51,885 bases of DNA from Spirochaetia bacterium (lineage in GTDB: Bacteria; Spirochaetota; Spirochaetia; CAKZLE01), in NCBI GenBank assembly GCA_021736385.1, contig JAIPFY010000016.1, positions 1 through 51,885 of the forward strand, given 5' to 3'. Below are positions 7,796 through 15,380 of the stretch, in pieces. Both the position numbers and the translations under genes were made by a program. The notes under the pieces were generated by a model. That model was not told the DNA's origin. It saw only the letters and a program-made list of their open reading frames with translations, and made no database searches. Position 1 is the first letter of the stretch; each line of letters opens with the position of its first letter.

Positions 7796-7841
7796 TATAC
7801 ACGTACCATATAGCTTGATTTAGTCATATGGTATGTGTATA
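7796..7841. repeat. 16-bp inverted repeat wrapped around the 6S RNA promoter
   Basis: Left arm 7796-7811 (TATACACGTACCATAT) and right arm 7826-7841 (ATATGGTATGTGTATA) match at 15 of 16 positions with a 14-nt centre. The centre holds most of the 6S -35 box and the right arm overlaps the -10 box. No T run follows, so it is not a terminator and looks more like an operator. Confidence 0.8.
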
Positions 7842-7843
7842 TT
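7815..7843 (+). promoter_or_regulatory. Promoter of 6S RNA
   Basis: TTGATT, a 17-nt spacer and TATATT predict a start near 7850. Confidence 0.7.
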
Positions 7844-7849
7844 CACGTA

Positions 7850-8039
7850 TAGAAGTTACAATTTATCCTGCGGTGTTCGGGAAGGGCTTTAATCTCTTGG
7901 GTCAAACAACACGAAAGGGATTCTGACTTTCCAGATTGAATTGCTCCGGCTCTGCTGGAACACGATGTCTGGAATACGAAACCCACTTGAACTGAAATGT
8001 TCAAGAGATTCGTCCCTGATCGGCACTGCGGGTTTTTTT
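7850..8039 (+). ncRNA. ssrS: 6S RNA
   Basis: 6S RNA imitates an open promoter, binds the sigma-70 RNA polymerase holoenzyme and restrains transcription in stationary phase. The closing stem pairs CCTGCGGTG (7867-7875) with CACTGCGGG (8024-8032), all nine positions pairing if G-U is allowed. The 5' strand GGTGTTCGGGAAGGGC and the internal hairpin CTTGAAC/GTTCAAG (7986-8005) closely resemble the corresponding parts of E. coli 6S. A run of seven T residues at 8033-8039 ends it. The length of about 190 nt is typical. It sits between the coiled-coil gene and the TPR gene, with its own promoter and a large inverted repeat around that promoter. The exact 5' end is inferred. Confidence 0.85.
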
Positions 8040-8053
8040 ACAGGAATACAACA

Positions 8054-9172
8054 ATGGAACAAACCCAACCTGCACACAGTGGTCCACTGGATCACATCAT
8101 GTTCATCTCTATCCCGGAAGAATCAAAGAGAGAGATCAACGGGTTTGTCCTTGACCCTGCTATCCTGATCCCTGTCGAGTTCCCGCAGAACGGGCAGGAG
8201 TTCGATATCGAGGAACTCTCCTGGGAGATGATCATATCGGCCATGCTCAAGATCTTCGCCTATAACCGAACACATGAGGACATCCCCTACTACCGCAGCT
8301 TCATCAATGCAGTGCAGCCCAATCTGGTCACTGAACTGACAAAGACCGGTATCATCAAGGCTGAGGCGAAAGAGTATGCACTGGCAGAAGAGATCTTTCT
8401 GGCCTTATGTCATCTGGCTCCTGAGGAAGCTACCACCTTCCTGAATCTGGCCTTCGTATACGAAGAGCAGGCTGATGGGTATAAAGAGGCAGGAGAATTC
8501 ACCACATCTGACTACTATGCCGATAAGGCACTGAATATATACCAGGAGGCACTTGAAGTGCATCCTGAATCGACAGATGTTCATTTCTATCTGGGATATT
8601 TCTATCTCAAGCAGAATGACCTCTCGAAGGCTCAGGAGTATTTTGAACTCTTTCTGGGACTTGCCTTTGACGATGAACGCTCTGAGCAGGTTCAGCTGGT
8701 CGTGGATTCGATCAGGAACCAGACGCAGGATGACAACCTGTTTGCCCGTGCCTTCGAACTGATCAGGAATGGACAGGAACGTGAAGCTCTTGATGTGATC
8801 TCCGAGTTCATCGCCCGGCATGCTGATATCTGGAATGCCTGGTTCCTCAAAGGCTGGGCTCATCGGAGGCTGGCTGAGTATACCGAGGGTAAGAAAGCTC
8901 TTGAACGATGTCTTCAACTCGAGCGTGGGAACACAGACACCTACAATGAGATCGCCATCTGCTCCATGGAGCTCGGCGAAATGGACGACGCCAAACGATA
9001 CCTGACCACCGCACTCTCCCTCGAGCCCGATAATGTGAAGATCATATCGAACCTCGGCGTGCTGTCGCTCAAGATGAACGATACCGATCAGGCAAAGACC
9101 TACTTCTCAGTTGCAGCAGAGCTGGATCCACATGACCCGGTAATACAGCAGTTCTTATCAGAACTTGATTAA
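8054..9172 (+). CDS. TPR-repeat protein
   Basis: This 372-residue protein has no signal peptide and is probably cytoplasmic. From about residue 95 on it is built of TPR-like helix pairs, seen in KEYALAEEIFLALCHLAPEEA, STDVHFYLGYFYLKQNDLSKA, IWNAWFLKGWAHRRLAEYTEG and NTDTYNEIAICSMELGEMDDA. The first ~90 residues lack repeats and contain ISIPEESKREINGF. I start it at ATG 8054, with AGGAA 7 nt upstream; an earlier frame opening at 7997 lies inside the 6S RNA. TPR domains hold partner proteins together, and the partner is unknown. tsaE begins 9 nt after the stop, so the gene is likely cotranscribed with tsaE-tsaB. Confidence 0.8.
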   Translation: MEQTQPAHSGPLDHIMFISIPEESKREINGFVLDPAILIPVEFPQNGQEFDIEELSWEMIISAMLKIFAYNRTHEDIPYYRSFINAVQPNLVTELTKTGIIKAEAKEYALAEEIFLALCHLAPEEATTFLNLAFVYEEQADGYKEAGEFTTSDYYADKALNIYQEALEVHPESTDVHFYLGYFYLKQNDLSKAQEYFELFLGLAFDDERSEQVQLVVDSIRNQTQDDNLFARAFELIRNGQEREALDVISEFIARHADIWNAWFLKGWAHRRLAEYTEGKKALERCLQLERGNTDTYNEIAICSMELGEMDDAKRYLTTALSLEPDNVKIISNLGVLSLKMNDTDQAKTYFSVAAELDPHDPVIQQFLSELD

Positions 9173-9181
9173 GGGAATCAT

Positions 9182-9610
9182 ATGGTAGATGAACGCTATG
9201 TATCTGCTGCCGAAGAGCAGACTCTGCAGATCGGACAGGAGATCGGTACCCGGCTGAAAGCAGGAGCTATCGTATCGCTCAAGGGTCCTCTGGGAGCCGG
9301 TAAGACGGTCATCGCCAAGGGGATAGCCCTGGCTCTGGGCATCACCGAACCGGTCACCAGTCCAACATATACCCTCATCAGTGAGTATCAGGGACGTGTT
9401 CCGCTGTATCATATGGATCTGTACCGCATCGACTCCATAGATGACTTTGAGATGATCGGTGCAGAAGAACTGCTCTACGGTGATGGGATCTCTCTTATCG
9501 AGTGGAGTGAGAAGATCGATGAACTGCTCCCCGATGACTGCATCCGCATCATCATCACCATCGGAGAGCGATCAGAACGCATGATCACCGTCAAAGGACT
9601 TTGCACATGA
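9182..9610 (+). CDS. tsaE: tRNA threonylcarbamoyladenosine biosynthesis ATPase TsaE
   Basis: TsaE is the ATPase that, with TsaB and TsaD, transfers the threonylcarbamoyl group to A37 of ANN-decoding tRNAs. The 142-residue protein has the Walker A motif GPLGAGKT, the family segment SPTYTLISEY, the DLYRI motif and the IEWSEK segment. Its stop overlaps the tsaB start (ATGA), so the two are translationally coupled. TsaD is not in this window. Confidence 0.95.
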   Translation: MVDERYVSAAEEQTLQIGQEIGTRLKAGAIVSLKGPLGAGKTVIAKGIALALGITEPVTSPTYTLISEYQGRVPLYHMDLYRIDSIDDFEMIGAEELLYGDGISLIEWSEKIDELLPDDCIRIIITIGERSERMITVKGLCT

Positions 9611-10308
9611 ACATCCTTGCTTTCGATACAGCCTCGTCCCTCCTGAACATCGTCCTGAGTACCGACAGGGGATTCTTCGAGATCAATCACAGCATTGGAC
9701 TCACTCATTCAGAACATCTGCTTCCGTCAGTGGACTACCTGCTCAAGACTGCAGGTTCCACCGCCAGTGAACTCGATCTTATCATATGCACCAGAGGTCC
9801 TGGATCCTTTACCGGTCTTCGCATCGGTATGGCTACTGCCAAGGGTATGGCTGCAGCAGGGGGCTTCCCGCTGGTCTCCATCCCTACCCTCGCTGTATAT
9901 GCAGCTGACTGTGTCCGTACTGACGCGCTGGTGATCCCGGTGATCGATGCACGTAAACGACGATACTACAGTGCTATCTATCGGAACGGCAATACCGAGC
10001 ATGCAGAACTCGATCTCAGCGCACAGCAACTGCTTTCCACTCATGCCTGCAACCAGCAGGTGATCATCACAGGTCCCGATGCTCGACGTTTCTACCAGGA
10101 GATCATGCATGATCATCCTGCGATGCTGGCAGATCTCCAGATCGAACTGTCATTGGATCCGAACCATGACCGAGGACACGGACACCGTCTCATCGAGATG
10201 GGGACGCAGTCGTATGCACGCAACGGTGCAGACAGTGATGATCAAGGCCCGGTCTACCTGCGCAAGAGCGAAGCAGAGATCTCTCTTGACCAGCGCTCAG
10301 GTCGCTGA
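9607..10308 (+). CDS. tsaB: tRNA threonylcarbamoyladenosine biosynthesis protein TsaB
   Basis: TsaB is the catalytically inactive partner of TsaD in t6A synthesis. The ASKHA-type N-terminus is clear (ILAFDTASS) with the family motif RGPGSFTGLRIGMATAKG, and the 233-residue length is normal. I choose ATG 9607, which overlaps the tsaE stop, over the TTG two codons earlier. A 7-bp inverted repeat (CAGGTCG at 10298-10304, CGACCTG at 10314-10320) spans the stop codon, but no T run follows, so termination here is uncertain. Confidence 0.93.
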   Translation: MNILAFDTASSLLNIVLSTDRGFFEINHSIGLTHSEHLLPSVDYLLKTAGSTASELDLIICTRGPGSFTGLRIGMATAKGMAAAGGFPLVSIPTLAVYAADCVRTDALVIPVIDARKRRYYSAIYRNGNTEHAELDLSAQQLLSTHACNQQVIITGPDARRFYQEIMHDHPAMLADLQIELSLDPNHDRGHGHRLIEMGTQSYARNGADSDDQGPVYLRKSEAEISLDQRSGR

Positions 10309-10479
10309 TCGATCGACCTGCCCCCAATGATGCCTGACCGCTGCATCGAACCACTTCTCATGCATGTTCATACCCCTAAAGTCCCATTTTCAGGCTATAC
10401 TGGTACCAGAGACACGTACGTCTTGCTGCTGCATCGCTGAAGGATTCGATGATGAGACCACGTATGCGCATGCACACAT

Positions 10480-10499
10480 ATATGATTTATCATATTTTT
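10480..10499 (+). terminator. Weak AT-rich hairpin between tsaB and trxB
   Basis: ATATGAT/ATCATAT with a 2-nt loop is followed by T residues. The stem is AT-only apart from one G-C pair, so it is a weak candidate for ending the tsaB transcript. Confidence 0.25.
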
Positions 10500-10574
10500 G
10501 CTTTACTTTTTATTGTTTTTTTACGACCATATAGAAGGATTTACTTAGCATATCATTAACAGGAGGTGGAATCG

Positions 10575-11522
10575 ATGTCCACGATCAAACCAGATAGAGA
10601 TATTATCATCGTCGGTGGAGGTGTTGCGGGACTCACTGCGGCACAATACGGAGGGAGAGCCAACTTGAAGACTCTGCTCATAGAGGAGATGGCACCGGGA
10701 GGACAGGCCCTGGTCATTGATGATCTTGAGAACTACCCTGGATTCCCGGAAAAGATCACAGGATTCGAACTCACACAGAAGTTCACGAACCAGGCAACGA
10801 ACTTCGGCGCTGAGATCCTGGCAGCTACAGTCAACAGTATCTCCAAGAATGGAGATCTGTTCACAGTTGTTACCAGTAAAGGGAGCTATACGACCTTCGC
10901 AGTCATTCTGGCAACAGGAGCCATGCATCGGAAACTCGATATACCGGGTGAAAAGGAATACTCCGGTAAAGGTGTCTCCTATTGTGCTACCTGCGACGGA
11001 CCATTCTTCAGGAACAAGAAGATGCTGGTCGTCGGCGGCGGTGATGCTGCCTGTGATGAGGCACTCTTTCTTGCGAAACTCACCGATAAGCTGGTGATGA
11101 TCCATCGTAAGCACCGCTTCAGAGCTCAGAAGTCTCTAGCAGACAGAGTACTCTCGAATCCCATGATCGATGTACGATTCAATCATGAGTTGAAAGTCAT
11201 AGAAGGGAATGGTTCCCGTGTCACCTCTGTGGTCCTGTACGATCAGGAAGCTGACAAGGAGTATACCGAAGATTTCGACGCGGTCTTCGTGTTCATCGGC
11301 TCCATCCCGCAGACCAAGCTCGTACCGGATGCTCAGAAGGACGATGCGGGGTATGTGATCACCGATCAGGAGATGCTCAGTTCGGTTCCCGGGTTGTATG
11401 CGATCGGAGATGTGAGAAACACCCCCTTCCGGCAGCTCGTTGTCGCATCGAGTGACGGCGCGATCGCTTCACACAGTGCTTCACAGTACATCGATTCACT
11501 TACAGGCCAGTCATATGTCTAG
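10575..11522 (+). CDS. trxB: Thioredoxin reductase
   Basis: This NADPH-dependent flavoenzyme reduces thioredoxin in the cytoplasm. The 315-residue protein has the FAD motif GGGVAGLTAA near the start, the redox pair C137-A-T-C140 in SYCATCDG, the NADPH motif VVGGGDAACDEA and the C-terminal FAD segment AIGDVRN. I start at ATG 10575 because AGGAGG at 10561-10566 is 8 nt upstream; a GTG three codons earlier would place the Shine-Dalgarno inside the gene. It is a single-gene unit ended by a strong hairpin. Confidence 0.95.
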   Translation: MSTIKPDRDIIIVGGGVAGLTAAQYGGRANLKTLLIEEMAPGGQALVIDDLENYPGFPEKITGFELTQKFTNQATNFGAEILAATVNSISKNGDLFTVVTSKGSYTTFAVILATGAMHRKLDIPGEKEYSGKGVSYCATCDGPFFRNKKMLVVGGGDAACDEALFLAKLTDKLVMIHRKHRFRAQKSLADRVLSNPMIDVRFNHELKVIEGNGSRVTSVVLYDQEADKEYTEDFDAVFVFIGSIPQTKLVPDAQKDDAGYVITDQEMLSSVPGLYAIGDVRNTPFRQLVVASSDGAIASHSASQYIDSLTGQSYV

Positions 11523-11530
11523 AGTTCATG

Positions 11531-11562
11531 CTGCACTCTGTAGCAGGAGTGCAGGACTTTTT
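11531..11562 (+). terminator. Rho-independent terminator of trxB
   Basis: The 8-bp stem CTGCACTC/GAGTGCAG with an 8-nt loop is followed by a five-T run. Confidence 0.8.
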
Positions 11563-11581
11563 ATGAAAAACTGATTGCTCA

Positions 11582-11619
11582 AGGGGTTGCAGGCTGTTTA
11601 TGGCTTGACTGCAACCCCT
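11582..11619. repeat. 10-bp perfect inverted repeat at the glgA promoter
   Basis: AGGGGTTGCA (11582-11591) and TGCAACCCCT (11610-11619) are exact inverted copies with an 18-nt centre. The right arm starts at the last base of the -35 box and fills the spacer, a position expected of an operator. Confidence 0.65.
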
Positions 11620-11633
11620 ATACGTGTTCTAAT
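11605..11633 (+). promoter_or_regulatory. Promoter of glgA-glgC
   Basis: TTGACT, a 17-nt spacer and TCTAAT. The -10 box ends 8 nt before the glgA ATG, so transcription should start at or within two bases of the start codon. Confidence 0.7.
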
Positions 11634-11641
11634 TTAGACAT

Positions 11642-13111
11642 ATGAAAGTATTAATGATAACCAGCGAAGCTGTACCGTTCATCAAGTCCGGTGGTCTTGC
11701 AGATGTGGTCACGGCCCTCTCTCAGTCACTGATAGCACTTGGACATGATGTCAAGATCATACTACCGTATTATCATGATATGAGAAGTCTATCTACAGAG
11801 GTCCTTCCCTGGGATCTTCAGATCACGGTCGGAGATGTTCAGGAACACCTCAGGATACGCCGGACGTATCTTGGAAGACTCGAATGCCTGTTCGTAGACG
11901 CTCCCTGTTTTTCTGAACGGGCAGGGATCTATGGATCCTCATCTCACGAGCCCTATGCAGACAACCTCTACCGGTTCACCCTCTTCTCTCATGCTGTGTT
12001 CGACATGTGCAGAAAGAGCAACTGGTACCCTGATCTGTTTCACTGTCATGACTGGACGACAGGGTTCATCCCCCGGATGCTCAAAGAGCAGACCTCCCGT
12101 TTGCTCAAAGACAGCAGGAGTGTCTTCACGATCCACAACCTCGGGTATCAGGGGGACTATTCCAAACATGATATTCATATCGCAGGGCTGGATGCTGCAG
12201 CGATCTCCAGTGATCCGGCTGAACGTACCTACTCTTCCCGTCTTAACATGCTGAAGATCGGACTGACCTTCAGCGACCTGATCACTACCGTCTCCCCTAC
12301 CTATGCACAGGAGATCCAGACGCAGCATATGGGTCACGGGTTGGATGGATTGCTGCGAGAACGTCGTGATTCGTTATACGGGATCCTCAACGGAGTCGAT
12401 TACGATCAGTGGGATCCTCAGACAGATACCTACATCCCCTTCCCCTATTCAGCGGATTCGCTGGAACTCAAAGCCCGCAACAAACAGGCACTGCAGGAGT
12501 ACTGCAACCTCACAGAGGATCAGACCATACCGGTCATCGGCATGGTATCACGCCTTGCCGATCAGAAGGGGTTCAGAGAATTGTGCAGCGGTTCCCCATC
12601 TGCACTTGAGAGGATCCTCATAGAGCTACCTGTACAGATCATCATCGTCGGGACCGGCGAGAAGGACATTGAAGAGTATCTGAAGAAGATCGGAACCATG
12701 TATGATAATTTCTCAGCACAGATCGTGTTCAATAACTATATAGCCCACCTTGTCGAGGCTGGTTCTGACATGTTCCTCATGCCCAGCAGATATGAACCAT
12801 GTGGACTCAATCAGATCTACTCCCTGAAGTACGGTACCCTTCCGATCATTCGTAATACGGGAGGACTTGCAGATACGGTCACGACACTACACAATGACTA
12901 CAAGGAGGGTGAAGGATTCTCATTTGATGAAATGTCTGGAGAAGCGATCTATGATGCAGTCAAAGATTCACTTCTCTTCTGGGATCAGCCGAACGAGCTG
13001 ATCACAGAGGTCCGACGACGGGCTATGAAGAAAGTCTTCTCATGGGACGAAGCAGCTGAACTCTATTCTGCTGTCTACACAGATGCATTAAACAAAGGGA
13101 GAGAGATATGA
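11642..13111 (+). CDS. glgA: Glycogen synthase, ADP-glucose type (GT5)
   Basis: The enzyme adds glucose from ADP-glucose to growing glycogen chains. The 489-residue length is typical. The ADP-glucose-binding motif KSGGLADV is at residues 15-22, and the GT-B C-terminal half shows IGMVSRLADQKG, PSRYEPCGLNQIYSLKYG and RNTGGLADTV. There is no Shine-Dalgarno before the ATG and the promoter -10 is 8 nt away, so the message appears leaderless. It overlaps glgC by 4 nt (ATGA), coupling the two. The inverted repeat in the promoter suggests control by a dedicated regulator. Confidence 0.95.
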   Translation: MKVLMITSEAVPFIKSGGLADVVTALSQSLIALGHDVKIILPYYHDMRSLSTEVLPWDLQITVGDVQEHLRIRRTYLGRLECLFVDAPCFSERAGIYGSSSHEPYADNLYRFTLFSHAVFDMCRKSNWYPDLFHCHDWTTGFIPRMLKEQTSRLLKDSRSVFTIHNLGYQGDYSKHDIHIAGLDAAAISSDPAERTYSSRLNMLKIGLTFSDLITTVSPTYAQEIQTQHMGHGLDGLLRERRDSLYGILNGVDYDQWDPQTDTYIPFPYSADSLELKARNKQALQEYCNLTEDQTIPVIGMVSRLADQKGFRELCSGSPSALERILIELPVQIIIVGTGEKDIEEYLKKIGTMYDNFSAQIVFNNYIAHLVEAGSDMFLMPSRYEPCGLNQIYSLKYGTLPIIRNTGGLADTVTTLHNDYKEGEGFSFDEMSGEAIYDAVKDSLLFWDQPNELITEVRRRAMKKVFSWDEAAELYSAVYTDALNKGREI

Positions 13112-14394
13112 AAGACACATTAGCTATTGTATTGGGAGGAGGGAAAGGGACACGTCTGTTCCCTCTGACGAACGAGCGTTCAAAGCCTGCGGTACCGTTC
13201 GGAGGAAAATATAGACTGGTTGACATCCCTATCTCCAACTGCATCAACAGTGAGCTCAAACGAATCTATATCCTTACTCAGTATAATTCTGCATCTCTTC
13301 ATAACCATGTATCGAACACCTATGTCTTTGACACGTTCTCAAAAGGGTTCGTAGAGATCCTCGCGGCAGAGCAGACACCGCAGAGTGAGACCTGGTACCA
13401 GGGGACCGCTGACGCTGTTCGAAAGAACATCAAGCATTTTCATGACCAGAACCCCTCCTACTACATCATCCTCTCAGGCGATCAACTCTATCGCATGGAC
13501 TTCCGAGAGATGCTCACCCGTCATATCGAGACAAAAGCAGAACTGACGATCGCTGCAAAACCCGTCTCACGTGGTGAGGCCACCGGTCTTGGCATCATGG
13601 GAACCAATGATGATGGCGAGATCACCTCATTCCTTGAGAAACCTGCTCCCGAGCTCGATATCCAGGAACTGAAGGTGAATCCCAAGCTGCTTGAAGGAGT
13701 CGTGGATCCATCACAGATCCAGAACAAAGAGTATCTGGCATCCATGGGTATCTACATCTTCAATGCCGATACCATGGAAAAGCTCCTCGATAATGATAAG
13801 ACGGACTTCGGCAAGGATATCATCCCCGGGTCGATCGGGTCGATCAAGGTCCAGTCGTACATCTTTGACGGATTCTGGGAAGATATCGGAACGATCAAAG
13901 CATTCTACGAAGTGAACCTGAACCTTGCCTCCATAAACCCTGATTTCAATTTCTATGATGAGAACATGCCGATCTACACCCATAGAAGGCAGCTTCCAGC
14001 GACCAAGATGAACTTCTGTACGATCAGCCAATCTCTGGCATCAGAAGGGAGTATCATCACCAATGCTTCCATCGTGAACTCTGTGATCGGTGTACGAACA
14101 CTCATCGAATCTGGAGCGAACCTGGACGGTGTCTATAGCATGGGTGCAAGCTATTATGAGACTGAACCTGAGAAGCTGGCGAATGCACGGATCGGCAGAC
14201 CGAATATCGGGATCGGCAGAGGGACCATCATTCGCAAAGCGATCATCGACCAGAATGCCAGGATCGGGGATGGCTGCCGCATAGGTATTGACAGTATCGA
14301 ACGTGTCGATGGGAACTACGGGCACTACTGGATCTCGAACGGCATCATCGTCATACCGAAGAACAGCATCATCCCTCCGGGAACCGTCATCTGA
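13108..14394 (+). CDS. glgC: Glucose-1-phosphate adenylyltransferase
   Basis: The enzyme makes ADP-glucose from ATP and glucose-1-phosphate, the committed step of bacterial glycogen synthesis. The nucleotidyltransferase signature GGGKGTRLFPLTNERSKPA is at the N-terminus, followed by PFGGKYRLVDIPISNCINS, the sugar-binding FLEKP segment and WEDIGTIKAFYEVN. The C-terminal third is a left-handed beta-helix region (RPNIGIGRGTIIRKAIIDQ). The 428-residue length is normal. It is translationally coupled to glgA and converges on the Nudix gene 16 nt downstream, with no terminator in between. Confidence 0.96.
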   Translation: MKDTLAIVLGGGKGTRLFPLTNERSKPAVPFGGKYRLVDIPISNCINSELKRIYILTQYNSASLHNHVSNTYVFDTFSKGFVEILAAEQTPQSETWYQGTADAVRKNIKHFHDQNPSYYIILSGDQLYRMDFREMLTRHIETKAELTIAAKPVSRGEATGLGIMGTNDDGEITSFLEKPAPELDIQELKVNPKLLEGVVDPSQIQNKEYLASMGIYIFNADTMEKLLDNDKTDFGKDIIPGSIGSIKVQSYIFDGFWEDIGTIKAFYEVNLNLASINPDFNFYDENMPIYTHRRQLPATKMNFCTISQSLASEGSIITNASIVNSVIGVRTLIESGANLDGVYSMGASYYETEPEKLANARIGRPNIGIGRGTIIRKAIIDQNARIGDGCRIGIDSIERVDGNYGHYWISNGIIVIPKNSIIPPGTVI

Positions 14395-14410
14395 TCACCC
14401 TCTCCTGCTG

Positions 14411-14827
14411 CTACGCCTTGGCAGAATCTGACAGACCATCAAGAATGGCTTTATCAGATTCTGCCATAGGTATCCTATAGAGCTCATGGATCGGCATCCA
14501 AGCGATCTTCTGGTGCTCGACCAACTTGAACTGCGGGGTATCATCTAAGAAGGTTATGCTGAAGGCCAGCAGTCTGTAGGTCGTACCTTTGTTCATGAAC
14601 GACCCTTCGAACAACAGCTTCCCAACCGCTATATCAACAGAGAACTCTTCACGATATTCTCGTATCAGGGTCTGCTGTGGACTCTCATACTCACGATTCT
14701 TCCCTCCCGGGAATTCCCAGCTCGTACCGATGGAGGTCCCTGCTTTGCGAAGAGCGACGAAATAGGAGCCGTGTCTTTCAGCGACTCCTGCGGTTGAGAT
14801 GCGGTCTGGTCGTTGTGCTATGCTCAT
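14411..14827 (-). CDS. Nudix hydrolase, MutT-like
   Basis: This is a 138-residue Nudix protein. The Nudix box GGKNREYESPQQTLIREYRE with the following EF matches G-x5-E-x7-R-E-U-x-E-E, with the usual following Gly replaced by Ser. The EFPGGK lead-in and the C-terminal FSITFLDDTPQFKLVEHQKIAWM are typical of MutT-type 8-oxo-dGTP diphosphatases, but substrate choice in this family cannot be read from the box alone. TAGGAG lies about 7 nt before the ATG. The last codons carry a 12-bp perfect inverted repeat. Confidence 0.88.
   Translation of the reverse strand: MSIAQRPDRISTAGVAERHGSYFVALRKAGTSIGTSWEFPGGKNREYESPQQTLIREYREEFSVDIAVGKLLFEGSFMNKGTTYRLLAFSITFLDDTPQFKLVEHQKIAWMPIHELYRIPMAESDKAILDGLSDSAKA
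14420..14465. repeat. 12-bp perfect inverted repeat inside the Nudix gene 3' end
   Basis: GGCAGAATCTGA (14420-14431) and TCAGATTCTGCC (14454-14465) are exact inverted copies with a 22-nt centre. There is no T run, so it is not a classical terminator. It may slow polymerase or protect the mRNA 3' end between convergent genes. Confidence 0.6.
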
Positions 14828-14838
14828 CTATCTCTCCT

Positions 14839-14875
14839 AAAAAAACGTTCTCCTCCAACAAGCAGAAGAGAACGT
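14839..14875 (-). terminator. Rho-independent terminator of the 14900-15355 gene
   Basis: On the minus strand the stem ACGTTCTC/GAGAACGT is followed by seven T residues. The T run ends just before the Nudix ribosome binding site. Confidence 0.85.
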
Positions 14876-14899
14876 CATACAGCGATGTCAGTCAGATGC

Positions 14900-15355
14900 T
14901 TACAGCAGTACAGCACCCGGGAATAGGAAGTGAAAGAAGGCTATGCCGAGAATGACATACCCGATGATCTTCTTGTTGGAATAGTAGAACCCCTCAGCTT
15001 TGTCAACCAGTTCCGAGTCAACGAAAGCAGGGTCATCAAGCAGATCATCCTCTTTCATCGGAGCTTCAGCACCAAGCCCTTTCATCTCAAAACTGTAAAA
15101 GACAGCTACACTGATCAAAGCGATCGCAGGGAAGAGGTCTCCCAGTACGACTGGTCCCGGATTGATGGGACTGATGAGCTTCAGGATACCGGAAACTGCC
15201 GTGAGGACGAGCAACACGATCGTATTGGTCTGATTCCTGAATACCATGTGCTGAAGACGTACTATGGTCGGGAACTTCTCCCCATACTCTTCAGATAGCA
15301 GGATCAGTGCTCCGAGGACGAGAAACACTATTGTCAGAAAGTAGAATTGCACCAT
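14900..15355 (-). CDS. Four-helix membrane protein, unknown function
   Basis: The 151-residue protein has four hydrophobic helices (about residues 3-21, 45-62, 70-89 and 131-150), with a charged loop between helices three and four (APMKEDDLLDDPAFVDSELVDKAE). I recognise no family. GGAG lies 6 nt before the ATG. It follows nnr by only 25 nt, with a TTGACC box at 15401-15406 inside the nnr end, so it may be transcribed both with nnr and from its own promoter. A strong terminator follows it. Confidence 0.7.
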   Translation of the reverse strand: MVQFYFLTIVFLVLGALILLSEEYGEKFPTIVRLQHMVFRNQTNTIVLLVLTAVSGILKLISPINPGPVVLGDLFPAIALISVAVFYSFEMKGLGAEAPMKEDDLLDDPAFVDSELVDKAEGFYYSNKKIIGYVILGIAFFHFLFPGAVLL

Positions 15356-15380
15356 CTTTTACTCCATATATACATTCAGC

